From contig NZ_BPFD01000014.1 of NCBI RefSeq assembly GCF_019655335.1, forward strand, positions 1 to 64,000: a stretch of 64,000 nt of DNA, read 5' to 3'. The stretch is from Shewanella hafniensis (GTDB taxonomy: Bacteria > Pseudomonadota > Gammaproteobacteria > Enterobacterales > Shewanellaceae). The position numbers and the translations under genes were made by a program. The notes under the pieces are model-generated. The model was not told the DNA's origin. It was given only the letters and a program-made list of their open reading frames with translations, and did not search any database. Below, one piece after another: positions 28,758 to 38,924 of this stretch (positions are counted from its first letter, which is position 1; each line of letters opens with the position of its first letter).

Positions 28758-28788
28758 AAAAAAGAAGGCCTTTTAGGCCTTCTTTTTT
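28758..28788. terminator. Bidirectional terminator between glnS and the Yip1-domain gene
   Basis: A 14-bp stem with AGAAGGCCT at its core, A-run on the left and T-run on the right; it serves converging genes on both strands. Confidence 0.88.
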
Positions 28789-28846
28789 ATTTTATGGATT
28801 AGCGATAAAGCTATTGGCTGGTGTGAGTGACAGTTAATTCAACTGG

Positions 28847-29443
28847 TTATTGATACATAGGACCAAAACCTAGGCTCCATAAGATTACGCTGGTTGCCAT
28901 TAGCCCTACTAACAACACTAAACCAGCGGTCACCATAGAGCTGGCATAGATAAAGCCTTTCTCTTCAGGGATATTCATAATAATCGGCACACCCGCGTAC
29001 AGTAAGTAGACTGAGTAAGCCAGACCAATCAATCCCACTATCATGATAAACCACAGCACTGGATACAAGGCGGCTAAACCGACCATAAACAATGGTGTAG
29101 CTGTGTAGGACGCGAGTTCTAACGCTTGGGTGTAGGTTGGGTTTGCATCGAAGGTTTTTGCCATCCAATAGGCCAAATAGGCGAGGGCGAATACGCCCGC
29201 AATTAGGCCTAAATACATGCCAGCTGACATAAACATGGCGCTTTGAGGTGTGAGGTAAATAGGATCGCCAGCGCCTGGATTCCAGCCAATATAAGCCGTA
29301 GCAATATAACTGCAAATCGCAGGAATTAAGGCGATCAGCACCACATGACTTAAGCTACTTTTTAGTGCCTCATGGTTTTTCTCAATTGTGTGCCACTCTT
29401 GTTTAGGATGAGTGTATAGCCCCATTAAGTGATTCAGTATCAT
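28847..29443 (-). CDS. Yip1-domain inner membrane protein
   Basis: 198 residues with five predicted membrane segments after a short amphipathic start (LMGLYTHPKQEWHTIEK). This start and the following helices fit the Yip1 family of bacterial membrane proteins, whose molecular role is unknown. It converges on glnS, sharing a terminator, and diverges from miaE. I see no partner gene. Confidence 0.75.
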   Translation of the reverse strand: MILNHLMGLYTHPKQEWHTIEKNHEALKSSLSHVVLIALIPAICSYIATAYIGWNPGAGDPIYLTPQSAMFMSAGMYLGLIAGVFALAYLAYWMAKTFDANPTYTQALELASYTATPLFMVGLAALYPVLWFIMIVGLIGLAYSVYLLYAGVPIIMNIPEEKGFIYASSMVTAGLVLLVGLMATSVILWSLGFGPMYQ

Positions 29444-29708
29444 TATAATTATCCTTGTTCAGCATTGATGAATGGCTCGCCAAACGTCAGACGAGCTGAT
29501 AACAGCTCCACAATCGAGGTTAAAATGGTGTCCTGTTCCTTTAACTGACGATTGGTGACACATACAGAAGTGAGAGGCTGTGTGATCAGGATCTCAGTTC
29601 TTTAGAGTGTAGATTATTTATTGAACAAAAAGTTCAGCGCGTCAAGTTTACTGAAGCCTAATGCTATAGCTTATGAGTAAATATGCGTAAAATAGCGCGA
29701 TATTCAGA

Positions 29709-30497
29709 ATGAGATTGAGTGAGTCCATGCAGCAACTTCTTGCCCCCATCCACGCGTTTCTTCGCTGTGAAACACCGCAAACTTGGATTGATGTCGCGAT
29801 TAAATCAGATTCCTTGGATGAGTTGCTGATCGATCACTGTAACTGTGAGTTAAAAGCGGCTCAGACAGCGATATTTTTACTACGAAAATATGCGTTAGAT
29901 AAAGACAGTGGTCGAGCTCTGTTGGCGTGGGCTAAACCCTATGAAGAGTTTATCTATTCCCAAGACCACGATGTGGTGAGTTTTCTGGCGCGCGATGTGA
30001 AAAAGAATGAACTGGTGGCCGAACTGATGCCTAAGCCAAACTTTAAATTTGCCGCCAATTTAGTGTCACCTTTAATCCGTTTGATTAAAGAAGAGTTTCA
30101 TCATTTTGAACAAGTATTGGAATTGATGCACAAACGCGGTATCGAATACCGTAATATTCGCGCAGGCCGATATGCCAAGGGCATGATGAGTTATGTGACC
30201 ACCCATGAGAAAGATATCCTGCGGGATAAGTTGATTGTGGGGGCCTATATTGAGGCGCGTTCGTGCGAGCGTTTTGCTAAGTTGGCGCCCTATTTAGACG
30301 GTGAGCTGGGTAAGTTTTATGTGTCACTGCTGCGCTCTGAAGCTCGACATTATCAAGATTATCTTGCGTTAGCTCAGTTAGTTTCACCTGAAGATATTCG
30401 CGAGCGTGTAACGTATTTTGGCGAGTTAGAGGCTGAGTTGATTCTGGCGCAGGATGATGAGTTTCGTTTCCACAGTGGGTCGCCGCTAGCAAATTGA
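29709..30497 (+). CDS. miaE: tRNA 2-methylthio-N6-isopentenyladenosine-37 hydroxylase MiaE
   Basis: 262 residues from 29709; an ATG at 29727 would start nearer the known Salmonella N-terminus, and neither has a strong ribosome site. MiaE is a di-iron enzyme that hydroxylates the isopentenyl group of A37 in tRNAs that read codons starting with U. Iron-ligand motifs are visible: CELKAAQTA near residue 46, EEFHHFEQ near residue 132 and EARHYQDY near residue 217. It appears to be a single-gene unit, with a hairpin at 30553-30578 behind it. Confidence 0.92.
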   Translation: MRLSESMQQLLAPIHAFLRCETPQTWIDVAIKSDSLDELLIDHCNCELKAAQTAIFLLRKYALDKDSGRALLAWAKPYEEFIYSQDHDVVSFLARDVKKNELVAELMPKPNFKFAANLVSPLIRLIKEEFHHFEQVLELMHKRGIEYRNIRAGRYAKGMMSYVTTHEKDILRDKLIVGAYIEARSCERFAKLAPYLDGELGKFYVSLLRSEARHYQDYLALAQLVSPEDIRERVTYFGELEAELILAQDDEFRFHSGSPLAN

Positions 30498-30552
30498 TTT
30501 GAAACTAGCTTCTCTTTAAAAGTCGATGAATTAAGTCGATATGGCTAAAACG

Positions 30553-30578
30553 ATTAACGGTTCGCTCGAACCGTTAAT
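30553..30578 (+). terminator. Hairpin after miaE
   Basis: ATTAACGGTTCG with CGAACCGTTAAT, a 12-bp dyad with a very tight centre, 56 bases past the miaE stop. No T-run; lpxH converges from the other side. Confidence 0.45.
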
Positions 30579-30625
30579 ATGAAGCGTCTTTAAACTCAAA
30601 CAAGGTCAATAAAAAGCAAGCTAAC

Positions 30626-31348
30626 TTAAGTTGTCTGCTCGAAGGGTAACGATTGTAAATTAATCCCTTTGGCGCTGACACTCAGCACACTGCCTTGCTC
30701 ATACCAGTCACCAACCACAATACGTTGACAGCCATTGGCAAGTTGATGAATGGCGGGTCTGTGGGTATGACCGTGGATCATATGTTTGGTGTGGGTCTTG
30801 GCAAATAACGCATCGACCGCATTGGGCTCCACATCCATGATGGTATAGCTTTTTTGCTGATTGCTGCTTTTGCTATTGCTGCGAATTTTATCGGCAATAC
30901 CCTGACGGGTTTTCTTTGATAAACAACCATATAGCCAACGCGCCAGTGACAAACTGCGCAGTTTTCGAAAGCGTTGGTAGGCCTTATCCAAAGTACACAA
31001 GCTGTCGCCGTGTAAGATAACCGTGTCTACGCCGTATAAATTCAGGCACGTCACTTCGGGTAAGATTTGCATTCCTGCGGCGCGTGCATACTGCTTGCCT
31101 AACATAAAGTCACGGTTGCCGTGGATGAAATACACCGGCAGTTTTTGCGATACTTGCTTGAGTTTTTCGGCGAGTTCAAGGGCAAAAGGCAAGGCAATAT
31201 CATCGCCAACCCAGACTTCAAACAAATCACCTAGGATATAAAGGGCGTCGGCATCATCGAGTTCAGTGTCGAGGAAGCGAGTGAACGCTTGGGTGATATC
31301 AAGACGATCTGCACTCAGGTGCAGATCGCCTATAAATAAAGTTCGCAT
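30626..31348 (-). CDS. lpxH: UDP-2,3-diacylglucosamine diphosphatase LpxH
   Basis: 240 residues. The metallophosphoesterase motifs are all present: GDLHLS (residue 7), [11 protein letters not shown] (about 41), HGNRDF (about 79) and HGHTHRP (about 196). LpxH removes UMP from UDP-2,3-diacylglucosamine to give lipid X, the fourth step of lipid A synthesis, at the inner face of the cytoplasmic membrane. It follows ppiB by nine bases and is likely co-transcribed with it. Confidence 0.94.
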   Translation of the reverse strand: MRTLFIGDLHLSADRLDITQAFTRFLDTELDDADALYILGDLFEVWVGDDIALPFALELAEKLKQVSQKLPVYFIHGNRDFMLGKQYARAAGMQILPEVTCLNLYGVDTVILHGDSLCTLDKAYQRFRKLRSLSLARWLYGCLSKKTRQGIADKIRSNSKSSNQQKSYTIMDVEPNAVDALFAKTHTKHMIHGHTHRPAIHQLANGCQRIVVGDWYEQGSVLSVSAKGINLQSLPFEQTT

Positions 31349-31357
31349 TCGCAGGGA

Positions 31358-31852
31358 TTATGCCGCAACGCTGACTTTTTCAATCACTACAGCTTCTAAT
31401 GGTACATCTTGATGCATACCACGGTTACCTGTACTAACTGCTTTGATTTTTTCGATAATATCCATGCCTTCAACAACTTCGCCGAATACGCAGTAGCCCC
31501 AGCCCTGTGAGGTTTCTGATTTAAAATCGAGGAAAGTGTTGTCGTTCACGTTAATGAAGAACTGTGCAGTGGCTGAATGTGGATCAGAAGTACGTGCCAT
31601 AGCGACAGTACCAGTACGGTTTGATAAACCGTTATTGGCTTCGTTTTTAACTGGCTCGTTACAACGTTTTTGGCTCATGTCTTCGTTGAAGCCACCACCT
31701 TGGATCATGAAACCGTCAATCACACGGTGGAAGATAGTGCCGTCGAAGAAACCTTCGTCAACATATTTCATAAAGTTTGCTACTGTTAACGGCGCTTTTT
31801 CAGCGTTCAGTTGCAGTTTAATGTCGCCCAAATTGGTGTGTATTGTGATCAT
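31358..31852 (-). CDS. ppiB: Cytoplasmic peptidyl-prolyl cis-trans isomerase B (cyclophilin)
   Basis: 164 residues without a signal peptide, so cytoplasmic. Cyclophilin motifs [15 protein letters not shown] (about residues 41-55) and [17 protein letters not shown] (about 85-101) contain the active-site Arg and the Gln/Phe residues. It speeds folding at proline bonds. It is divergent from cysS, with 140 bases between the two starts, and the pair order ppiB-cysS is common in gamma-proteobacteria. Confidence 0.95.
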   Translation of the reverse strand: MITIHTNLGDIKLQLNAEKAPLTVANFMKYVDEGFFDGTIFHRVIDGFMIQGGGFNEDMSQKRCNEPVKNEANNGLSNRTGTVAMARTSDPHSATAQFFINVNDNTFLDFKSETSQGWGYCVFGEVVEGMDIIEKIKAVSTGNRGMHQDVPLEAVVIEKVSVAA

Positions 31853-31992
31853 GTTTTCATACTCTCTGTAAATAGTGGCGCGATTCTAACTTATCTCGGA
31901 TTGCGCGCAAAGTGCAGTATTCAAAACCTGTCAGGCCGTGGTAGACTGACTCCTTGATTTTACACCTGAATGTATCATTGAAGAGAATATCG

Positions 31993-33372
31993 ATGTTGAA
32001 GATTTACAACAGTATTACCCGCCAAAAACAGGAATTTAAGCCGATTACTCCCGGAAAAATCGGGATGTACGTGTGTGGTGTGACCATATACGATCTCTGT
32101 CATATTGGTCATGGCCGTACTTTTGTTTCCTTTGACATGATAGTGCGCTACCTGCGTTACGCGGGTTATGAAGTGAATTTTCAGCGCAATATTACCGATG
32201 TTGATGACAAAATCATCAAGCGCGCTAACGAGAATAACGAAAGCTGTGAAGCCTTAACCGAGCGTTTGATCGGTGAAATGCATCAAGACTTCGATGCCTT
32301 GAATATGTTGCGCCCCGATTTTGAACCGCGCGCAACCCTGCACATTGCCGAGATCATCGACATGGTTGAGTTATTACTCGCCCGTGGCCATGCTTATGTG
32401 GCGAGCGATGGTGATGTGCTTTTCAGCGTGGCTTCCTATCCTGATTACGGCCGTTTATCGGGTCAGAATTTAGATCAACTTCAAGCCGGTGCTCGGGTAG
32501 AAGTGGACGAAACCAAACAAAATCCAATGGATTTTGTGTTGTGGAAAATGTCTAAACCTGGCGAACCAACGTGGGAATCACCATGGGGACCGGGTCGTCC
32601 TGGCTGGCATATCGAATGTTCTGCCATGAACAGCAAACATTTAGGTCTGCATTTTGATATTCATGGCGGCGGCTCTGACTTACAGTTCCCGCACCATGAG
32701 AACGAAATCGCCCAGTCTTGCTGTGCCCATGACACGCCATACGTAAACTATTGGATGCACACGGGCATGGTGATGGTTGACCGTGAAAAAATGTCTAAGT
32801 CGTTAGGCAACTTCTTCACTATTCGCGATGTGCTTGGTCACTATGATGCTGAAACTGTGCGTTATTTCCTGTTATCGGGCCACTATCGTAGCCAACTGAA
32901 CTATTCAGAAGATAACTTGAAACAAGCTCGCTCAGCCTTAGAGCGTTTGTATACCGCTATTAAAGATGTCGACTTGACTGTCGCAGCGGCGCAAGCAGAA
33001 GAGTTCATTGCTAAGTTTAAAGCGGCGATGGACGATGACTTTAATACACCAGAAGCCTACTCAGTCCTGTTTGACATGGTGCGTGACATTAATCGCTTAA
33101 AACTGACCGATATGGCACAGGCATCGGCATTAGCGGTCACCTTAAAGCAGTTAGCGGATGTGCTAGGCTTATTAAGCCAAGAGCCTGAAGCTTTCTTCCA
33201 AGGCGGCGGTAGTGATGATGAAGTGGCTGAAATTGAAGCTTTAATTGTTGAACGTAACCGTGCTCGTACTGAAAAGGACTGGGCTGCGGCGGATGTGGCG
33301 CGTAACCGTTTGAATGAGTTAGGCGTTGAACTCGAAGATGGCCCAAGTGGTACCACTTGGCGTAAGAAATAA
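31993..33372 (+). CDS. cysS: Cysteinyl-tRNA synthetase
   Basis: 459 residues from the ATG at 31993, which has GAAGAG upstream; an earlier in-frame ATG gives an untypical N-terminus. HIGH motif CHIGHGRTF near residue 35, [10 protein letters not shown] near residue 266, and the zinc ligands including Cys28, plus the ECSAM and HHENE segments. It charges tRNA-Cys. A strong terminator follows. Confidence 0.96.
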   Translation: MLKIYNSITRQKQEFKPITPGKIGMYVCGVTIYDLCHIGHGRTFVSFDMIVRYLRYAGYEVNFQRNITDVDDKIIKRANENNESCEALTERLIGEMHQDFDALNMLRPDFEPRATLHIAEIIDMVELLLARGHAYVASDGDVLFSVASYPDYGRLSGQNLDQLQAGARVEVDETKQNPMDFVLWKMSKPGEPTWESPWGPGRPGWHIECSAMNSKHLGLHFDIHGGGSDLQFPHHENEIAQSCCAHDTPYVNYWMHTGMVMVDREKMSKSLGNFFTIRDVLGHYDAETVRYFLLSGHYRSQLNYSEDNLKQARSALERLYTAIKDVDLTVAAAQAEEFIAKFKAAMDDDFNTPEAYSVLFDMVRDINRLKLTDMAQASALAVTLKQLADVLGLLSQEPEAFFQGGGSDDEVAEIEALIVERNRARTEKDWAAADVARNRLNELGVELEDGPSGTTWRKK

Positions 33373-33415
33373 GCTTATTCGCTATATTCTTAATTCAAGA
33401 AAATCTTCAGCAAAT

Positions 33416-33443
33416 AAAAAACCTGCATTATGCAGGTTTTTTT
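33416..33443 (+). terminator. Terminator after cysS
   Basis: AAAAAACCTGCA and TGCAGGTTTTTT form a 12-bp stem with a three-base loop, ending in a T-run; it can also serve the converging folD message. Confidence 0.88.
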
Positions 33444-33449
33444 ATGCTT

Positions 33450-33496
33450 GCTAGAAGCTAGAAGCTAGAAGCTAGAAGCTAGAAGCTAGAAGCTAG
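33450..33496. repeat. 7-bp tandem repeat (GCTAGAA)6 over the folD stop codon
   Basis: Six exact copies of GCTAGAA followed by GCTAG. The folD stop codon (33493-33495) lies in the last, partial unit. Each unit contains the rare tetramer CTAG. Confidence 0.95.
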
Positions 33497-34347
33497 TCGT
33501 GATATTGCTCGGCAGCGTATAAGGTATTTTCCAATAGACTCGCAATTGTCATCGGGCCAACACCGCCTGGGACTGGAGTGATAAAACTGGCATTTTGCGC
33601 GGCGACTTCATATTGCACATCGCCGACTAAGGTGCCGTTATCTAAACGGTTAATACCCACATCTATTACAATCGCGCCGGGCTTGATCCACTCACCAGGA
33701 ATGAAGCCGGGTTTACCGACAGCGACAACAACGAGATCCGCGAGACGGATTTTTTGCTCAAGATTCTTAGTGAAGCGGTGGCAAGTGGTGGTGGTGCAGC
33801 CAGCAAGCAGTAACTCTAAGGTCATAGGGCGGCCGACAATATTAGACGCGCCAACCACAACAGCATCTAAACCATAGGTATCGACACCAGTGGATTTGAT
33901 GAGTGTCATAATGCCCATCGGCGTGCAAGAGCGCAGCACAGGAATACGCTGCGCTAAACGGCCAACGTTATACGGGTGAAATCCATCGACATCTTTATCT
34001 GGACGAATACGTTCGATGACTTTTGAATCTTCGATATGGGCAGGTAATGGCAGTTGCACTAAAATGCCATCGATGGTCGGATCATCATTCAGACTATCAA
34101 TAAGGCTCAGCAACTCATCTTCACTGCAACTTGTTTCTAAATCGTATGAACGAGAAATAAATCCAACTTCCTCACAGGCCTTACGTTTGCTTCCAACATA
34201 AACCTGTGATGCCGGATCGGCTCCCACTAATACTACGGCTAAACCCGGAATGCGCTGTCCAGCCTCTTTGCGGGCGGTGACTTTTTCGCTGAGCTTAGTG
34301 CGGATGGATTGAGCAATCGCCTTGCCGTCGATTATTTGGGCTGTCAT
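33493..34347 (-). CDS. folD: Bifunctional methylene-tetrahydrofolate dehydrogenase / cyclohydrolase
   Basis: 284 residues. FolD converts 5,10-methylene-THF to 10-formyl-THF using NADP in two steps. The catalytic region [13 protein letters not shown] (about residue 50) includes the active Lys, the QLPLP motif is near residue 98, the nucleotide-binding part shows [11 protein letters not shown] (about 164) and the end carries [10 protein letters not shown] (about 258). Full family length. The stop codon is embedded in a 7-bp repeat. The gene is divergent from the tRNA cluster. Confidence 0.95.
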   Translation of the reverse strand: MTAQIIDGKAIAQSIRTKLSEKVTARKEAGQRIPGLAVVLVGADPASQVYVGSKRKACEEVGFISRSYDLETSCSEDELLSLIDSLNDDPTIDGILVQLPLPAHIEDSKVIERIRPDKDVDGFHPYNVGRLAQRIPVLRSCTPMGIMTLIKSTGVDTYGLDAVVVGASNIVGRPMTLELLLAGCTTTTCHRFTKNLEQKIRLADLVVVAVGKPGFIPGEWIKPGAIVIDVGINRLDNGTLVGDVQYEVAAQNASFITPVPGGVGPMTIASLLENTLYAAEQYHD

Positions 34348-34528
34348 GGGTGTAGGATATCCTTTATATGGGCGATGGTGAAAACAGTAGTTAACACAGA
34401 GATTGGCAATCGCGGCTATTTTAACAGGGCACAGCTACTGTGTCATGGTTAAAGCCGTCGCCAAATGGATAAAAAAAACCGGATTAGCCTGATAATTCAG
34501 CACCTAGAGTCAATCAATAAAAAAATCG

Positions 34529-34557
34529 TTGACGGTTGTAAAGTGAGGGGATAAGAT
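34529..34557 (+). promoter_or_regulatory. Sigma-70 promoter of the tRNA cluster
   Basis: TTGACG, 17 bases, TAAGAT, followed by a GC-rich discriminator GCGCTCCG, the pattern of growth-rate controlled stable RNA promoters. It lies 59 bases before the first tRNA-Pro-like copy and 251 before the intact tRNA-Pro. Confidence 0.75.
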
Positions 34558-34615
34558 GCGCTCCGTTCTCAGGCAGATGTGTTCATCTAGCACTGAAAAT
34601 GTTATGTAAGACCTT

Positions 34616-34693
34616 CGGTGATTAACACAGTCCAATAGCGTATCCAGATTTTGGATGAGAGCGGACCAGAGGGGAGCCTCTGAGTTGATACCA
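34616..34693 (+). pseudogene. Degenerate tRNA-Pro-like copy 1
   Basis: The first 20 bases resemble the intact tRNA-Pro at 34808 (CGGTGATTAacaCAGTCC), and it ends in ACCA, but the 3' acceptor strand no longer pairs with the 5' strand, the TTCGAAT loop is gone, and the anticodon stem is rebuilt as ATCCA-GATTT-TGGAT. It cannot be a normal tRNA. It starts exactly 96 bases before copy 2. Confidence 0.75.
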
Positions 34694-34711
34694 AGTAAAA
34701 TGTAAGACCTT

Positions 34712-34789
34712 CGGTGATTAGCGCAGTCTGATAGTGCATCCAGATTTTGGATGAGAGCAGACCAGAGGGGAACCTCTGAATTGATACCA
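34712..34789 (+). pseudogene. Degenerate tRNA-Pro-like copy 2
   Basis: Differs from copy 1 at nine positions of the 96-base unit, all transitions. Its D-arm (GCGC, then GTGC) still pairs, and it has the same altered middle and 3' end. The intact tRNA-Pro starts exactly 96 bases later. Confidence 0.75.
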
Positions 34790-34807
34790 AGTAAAATGTA
34801 AGACCTT

Positions 34808-34884
<77 letters not shown>

Positions 34885-35001
34885 CTTTATTATCGTTTGC
34901 TTCAATGAATTCAAAGATAATTTGGACTCAAATAGGCGAGTGATAGGGTTAGTATAAATGCTTTCCAAATCGGTTAGGATACAGAAAATTCTGTAAACCA
35001 T

Positions 35002-35078
35002 GCGCCCGTAGCTCAGTTGGATAGAGCACCCGCCTTCTAAGCGGGTGGTCGCAGGTTCGAATCCTGCCGGGCGTACCA
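35002..35078 (+). tRNA. tRNA-Arg (anticodon UCU)
   Basis: 77 bases with encoded CCA. Acceptor GCGCCCG pairs with CGGGCGT, allowing one G-U; anticodon arm CCCGC-CTTCTAA-GCGGG gives TCT, which reads AGA and AGG. The T-loop is TTCGAAT. Confidence 0.97.
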
Positions 35079-35086
35079 GTTTCAGT

Positions 35087-35163
35087 GGTGATTGTAGCTC
35101 AGTTGGTAGAGTCCCGGATTGTGATTCCGGTTGTCGTGGGTTCGAGCCCCATCAGTCACCCCA
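35087..35163 (+). tRNA. tRNA-His (anticodon GUG)
   Basis: 77 bases with encoded CCA and the extra 5' G at 35087 opposite the discriminator C, as required for tRNA-His. Anticodon loop ATTGTGATT gives GTG. One G-U pair in the acceptor stem. Confidence 0.96.
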
Positions 35164-35187
35164 TTTTTAGTACTTTGAGTACAAATT

Positions 35188-35216
35188 AAAAAAAGCGACC
35201 TTGTGTCGCTTTTTTT
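35188..35216 (+). terminator. Terminator of the tRNA cluster
   Basis: AAAAAAAGCGAC with GTCGCTTTTTTT, a 12-bp stem and five-base loop, 25 bases after tRNA-His. Confidence 0.9.
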
Positions 35217-35424
35217 ATACCCCAGATTCGGCTGTTGAGGCTCGACTCTGCAGAAAACGGTGGCTATAATGTCGCGTCTTGATAGATATCAACTATGAGC
35301 GACCTGTGCCTAAAGCCAGTTGTGGTGGGCATTGTAGTCAAATTTAATGATCAAGAAACGAATACCTGAATAGTTGATGAATCGGCTATTACAAAGGACG
35401 TTAGACAAATTTCGAGGTAAAACA

Positions 35425-36729
35425 ATGCAAGTTTCTGTTGAAGCAACCCAAGGCCTAGAGCGTCGCCTGACCATTTCTGTTCCTGCTGAACAAATTGAAA
35501 AGCTGGTTAAAGACAGTTTACAACGTGAAGCTAAGCGTGCTCGTATCCCAGGTTTCCGTCCTGGTAAAGTGCCTGTTACTGTTATAAACAAACGTTACGG
35601 CGCAGCGATTCGTCAAGACATCATGGGTGAAGTGATGCAACGTAACTTCATCGAAGCAATTATTGCTGAGAAGTTAAACCCAGCGGGTGCACCGACTTTT
35701 GTTCCTGGTTCTACTGATGGCGAAAAATTCGAATTTATCGCTACCTTTGAAATCTATCCAGAAGTTGAGCTGAAAGGCTTAGATGCAATCGAAGTAGAAC
35801 AGCCAAAAGCTGAAGTGACTGACGCTGACGTTGACACTATGATTGAAACCTTACGTAAACAACACGCGACTTTCGCTGCTGTTGAGCGTGAAGCTGCTGA
35901 TGGCGACAAAGTGAAAATGAACTTTGTTGGCTCAGTTGACGGTGAAGAATTTGAAGGCGGCAAAGCTGATGATTTCGAACTGCAATTAGGTAGCGGCCGT
36001 ATGATCCCTGGTTTTGAAGCAGGTATCTTAGGTCACAAAGCGGGCGAAGAATTTGTTATCGACGTGAACTTCCCAGAAGAATATCACGCTGAAAACCTGA
36101 AAGGTAAAGCCGCTAAGTTCGCGATTACGCTGACTGAAGTTCAAGCTGCTAACCTGCCAGAAGTAAACGATGAGTTTGCTGCTCTGTTCGGTATCAGCGA
36201 AGGTGGCTTAGAAGCCCTTAAAGCTGAAATCCGTAAAAACATGAACCGTGAACTTGAGCAAGCGTTAAAAGCTAACGTGAAAGAGCAAGTGATCAATGGT
36301 CTGTTAGCTAACAACGATATCACTTTGCCAAAAGCATTGATCGATGGCGAAGTTAACGTTTTGCGTCAACAAGCCATGCAACGTTTTGGCGGCCAATCGG
36401 CTAACATGCCAGAACTGCCAGCTGAATTGTTCACTGAACAAGCTGCACGTCGTGTTAAAATCGGTCTGCTATTAGGCGAAGTCATCAAGACTAACGAACT
36501 GAAAGCGGAAGATGAACGCGTACAAGGCTTGATCGCTTCTATGGCTTCAGCCTACGAAGATCCAAGTGAAGTAGTTGCTTATTACAACAGCAACAAAGAG
36601 CTGATGCAAAACATGCGCAACGTTGCTTTAGAAGAGCAAGCGGTTGAAGCACTGTTGAAATCTGCCAAAGTGACCGAAAAACAAGTCGCTTTTGAAGAAT
36701 TTATGAACAAGGCTACCGGTCGCGCATAA
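35425..36729 (+). CDS. tig: Trigger factor
   Basis: 434 residues from the ATG at 35425, with GAGGT upstream; the in-frame ATG at 35374 adds 17 residues not seen in the family. The N-terminal ribosome-binding domain holds the signature GFRPGKVP near residue 44, the FKBP-like prolyl isomerase domain spans about residues 150-245 ([17 protein letters not shown]), and a helical C-terminal chaperone domain follows. It binds nascent chains at the ribosome exit. It starts the classic order tig-clpP-clpX-lon. Confidence 0.96.
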   Translation: MQVSVEATQGLERRLTISVPAEQIEKLVKDSLQREAKRARIPGFRPGKVPVTVINKRYGAAIRQDIMGEVMQRNFIEAIIAEKLNPAGAPTFVPGSTDGEKFEFIATFEIYPEVELKGLDAIEVEQPKAEVTDADVDTMIETLRKQHATFAAVEREAADGDKVKMNFVGSVDGEEFEGGKADDFELQLGSGRMIPGFEAGILGHKAGEEFVIDVNFPEEYHAENLKGKAAKFAITLTEVQAANLPEVNDEFAALFGISEGGLEALKAEIRKNMNRELEQALKANVKEQVINGLLANNDITLPKALIDGEVNVLRQQAMQRFGGQSANMPELPAELFTEQAARRVKIGLLLGEVIKTNELKAEDERVQGLIASMASAYEDPSEVVAYYNSNKELMQNMRNVALEEQAVEALLKSAKVTEKQVAFEEFMNKATGRA

Positions 36730-36764
36730 GCTAAGCTTGACTTGATTAGCTGTTCGCCATTTAT

Positions 36765-36802
36765 AATGGCTCGTATGAGGCTCCTCATGCGAGCCATTTT
36801 TA
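36765..36802 (+). terminator. Terminator between tig and clpP
   Basis: AATGGCTCGTATGAGG pairs with CCTCATGCGAGCCATT (one G-U), then a T-run. clpP starts only 17 bases further on, so read-through or a promoter within this region must serve clpP. Confidence 0.75.
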
Positions 36803-36818
36803 TTTAGGGAAGTGAATA

Positions 36819-37427
36819 ATGCATAATGCGTCAGACATACAAAGTGCTTTAGTGCCTATGGTGATCGAACAGACTGCTAAGGGTGAACGCTCATACGATA
36901 TTTATTCTCGTTTGTTGAAAGAGCGGATTATCTTTTTGGTAGGTCAAGTTGAAGAACACATGGCAAACCTTATCGTGGCGCAATTATTATTCTTAGAATC
37001 AGAAAGCCCAGATAAAGATATCTTTTTATACATTAACTCCCCAGGTGGCTCTGTCACCGCAGGCATGGCGATTTATGATACCATGCAGTTTATCAAACCG
37101 AATGTTAGCACTGTCTGCATCGGCCAAGCCGCTAGTATGGGCGCTTTCTTGTTAGCCGGTGGTGAGAAGGGTAAGCGTCACTGTTTACCAAACTCTCGCG
37201 TGATGATCCATCAACCGCTGGGTGGTTTCCAAGGTCAAGCATCAGATATTGCTATTCATGCCAAAGAAATCTTAGGCATTAAAAATAAGCTTAACCAAAT
37301 GTTAGCCGAGCATACTGGCCAACCGCTCGAAGTCGTTGAACGTGATACAGACCGTGACAACTTCATGAGTGCGACTCAAGCCGTCGAATATGGCTTAGTT
37401 GACTCTGTGATGACGAAACGCGGCTGA
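36819..37427 (+). CDS. clpP: ATP-dependent Clp protease, proteolytic subunit
   Basis: 202 residues. Catalytic triad regions are visible: Ser in [11 protein letters not shown] near residue 106, His in [10 protein letters not shown] near residue 131, and Asp in [10 protein letters not shown] near residue 180. It forms the two-ring serine protease barrel fed by ClpX and ClpA. clpX follows after 84 bases. Confidence 0.97.
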   Translation: MHNASDIQSALVPMVIEQTAKGERSYDIYSRLLKERIIFLVGQVEEHMANLIVAQLLFLESESPDKDIFLYINSPGGSVTAGMAIYDTMQFIKPNVSTVCIGQAASMGAFLLAGGEKGKRHCLPNSRVMIHQPLGGFQGQASDIAIHAKEILGIKNKLNQMLAEHTGQPLEVVERDTDRDNFMSATQAVEYGLVDSVMTKRG

Positions 37428-37511
37428 TTTTTGCTTTTGACTGAGCTATGCTCTGTAAAAGTTAAGCAAATTTAAGACAGGCAGTAGAGCAGACTGCAAA
37501 TGAGGTAATTA

Positions 37512-38792
37512 ATGGGCGATAACAAAAATAATGGTGACAGCGGTAAATTGCTGTACTGCTCTTTTTGCGGAAAGAGCCAGCATGAAGTCAGAAAACTCAT
37601 TGCTGGCCCATCAGTGTATGTATGCGACGAATGTGTTGAGTTATGTAACGACATCATTCGCGAAGAGATTAAAGAAATCTCTCCGAAGCGTGATAGCGAT
37701 AAATTACCAACACCACATGAATTACGTGCACATTTAGACGATTATGTGATTGGCCAAGACAGAGCCAAAAAAGTGCTATCAGTGGCTGTGTATAACCACT
37801 ATAAGCGCTTAAAAAATGCATCGCCTAAGGACGGAGTCGAGCTGGGTAAGAGTAATATTTTGCTGATTGGCCCAACGGGCAGCGGTAAAACCCTACTGGC
37901 TGAAACCCTTGCGCGCTCACTCAATGTACCTTTCACTATGGCCGATGCCACAACACTGACTGAAGCGGGTTATGTGGGTGAAGACGTTGAAAACATCATT
38001 CAAAAGTTGCTGCAAAAGTGCGACTACGATGTTGAGAAAGCGCAGCGTGGTATCGTTTATATCGATGAAATCGATAAAATTAGCCGTAAGTCAGACAATC
38101 CATCAATCACCCGTGACGTATCGGGTGAGGGTGTACAGCAAGCGCTGCTTAAGCTGATTGAAGGTACTGTTGCCGCGGTTCCACCACAAGGTGGCCGTAA
38201 GCATCCACAGCAAGAATTCTTACAAGTCGATACTTCTAAGATCCTGTTTATCTGTGGTGGTGCGTTTGCTGGGCTTGAGAAAGTGATTGAGCAACGTGCG
38301 CACGTTGGCTCGGGGATTGGTTTTGGTGCACAGGTGAAAGGCGAGAAAGAGAAAGCGACGATCTCTGAAACCTTATCGCAAGTAGAGCCTGGCGATTTAG
38401 TCAAATACGGTTTAATCCCTGAGTTTATTGGTCGTCTACCAGTGGTTGCGACTCTGACTGAGCTGGATGAAGAAGCTTTAGTACAAATTCTATCTCAACC
38501 TAAAAATGCCCTAACTAAGCAATACAGTGCGTTATTTGAGATGGAAGGGGTTGAGCTTGAGTTCCGCGAAGATGCGCTTAAAGCGATTGCTCACAAAGCC
38601 ATGTCTCGCAAGACAGGTGCCCGTGGCCTACGCTCCATCGTTGAAAGTATTCTGCTGGATACTATGTACGATATCCCATCCGTTGACGGTGTGGTGAAGG
38701 CCGTTGTGGATGAATCAGTAGTGAAAGGGGAGTCTGCCCCAATCTTGATTTACGAGCACAATGAGGCCCAAGTGGCATCAGGCGAACAATAA
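37512..38792 (+). CDS. clpX: Clp protease ATP-binding subunit ClpX
   Basis: 426 residues. The N-terminal zinc-binding domain has CSFCGKS and CDECVELC (residues about 17-45), Walker A is GPTGSGKT near residue 119, Walker B is [10 protein letters not shown] near residue 184, and the ClpP-binding loop reads IGFGAQV. It unfolds tagged substrates for ClpP. A terminator follows, so clpPX is a unit separate from lon. Confidence 0.97.
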   Translation: MGDNKNNGDSGKLLYCSFCGKSQHEVRKLIAGPSVYVCDECVELCNDIIREEIKEISPKRDSDKLPTPHELRAHLDDYVIGQDRAKKVLSVAVYNHYKRLKNASPKDGVELGKSNILLIGPTGSGKTLLAETLARSLNVPFTMADATTLTEAGYVGEDVENIIQKLLQKCDYDVEKAQRGIVYIDEIDKISRKSDNPSITRDVSGEGVQQALLKLIEGTVAAVPPQGGRKHPQQEFLQVDTSKILFICGGAFAGLEKVIEQRAHVGSGIGFGAQVKGEKEKATISETLSQVEPGDLVKYGLIPEFIGRLPVVATLTELDEEALVQILSQPKNALTKQYSALFEMEGVELEFREDALKAIAHKAMSRKTGARGLRSIVESILLDTMYDIPSVDGVVKAVVDESVVKGESAPILIYEHNEAQVASGEQ

Positions 38793-38821
38793 TTGTACTG
38801 ATCGCTAATAAACTGAAAAAC

Positions 38822-38846
38822 AAGGAGTCCAATGGACTCCTTTTTT
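38822..38846 (+). terminator. Terminator after clpX
   Basis: AAGGAGTCC and GGACTCCTT, 9-bp stem, loop AAT, then six Ts. Confidence 0.9.
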
Positions 38847-38857
38847 CGTATTAGCCA

Positions 38858-38884
38858 TTGAAACTCCATAAAGCGTCCCAATAT
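38858..38884 (+). promoter_or_regulatory. Possible heat-shock (sigma-32) promoter of lon
   Basis: TTGAAA (38858-38863), 13 bases, CCCAATAT (38877-38884), close to the sigma-32 pattern CTTGAAA-N13-15-CCCCATNT. It sits 40 bases before the lon start. lon is a heat-shock gene in related bacteria. Confidence 0.5.
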
Positions 38885-38924
38885 ACTCCAGTATTAATCC
38901 ATTTCACCAAAACGGAATCGAACT

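Noticed and set aside
36765..36802. The tig-clpP hairpin as a riboswitch
   Set aside because: It is a simple perfect stem with a T-run and no conserved aptamer sequence.
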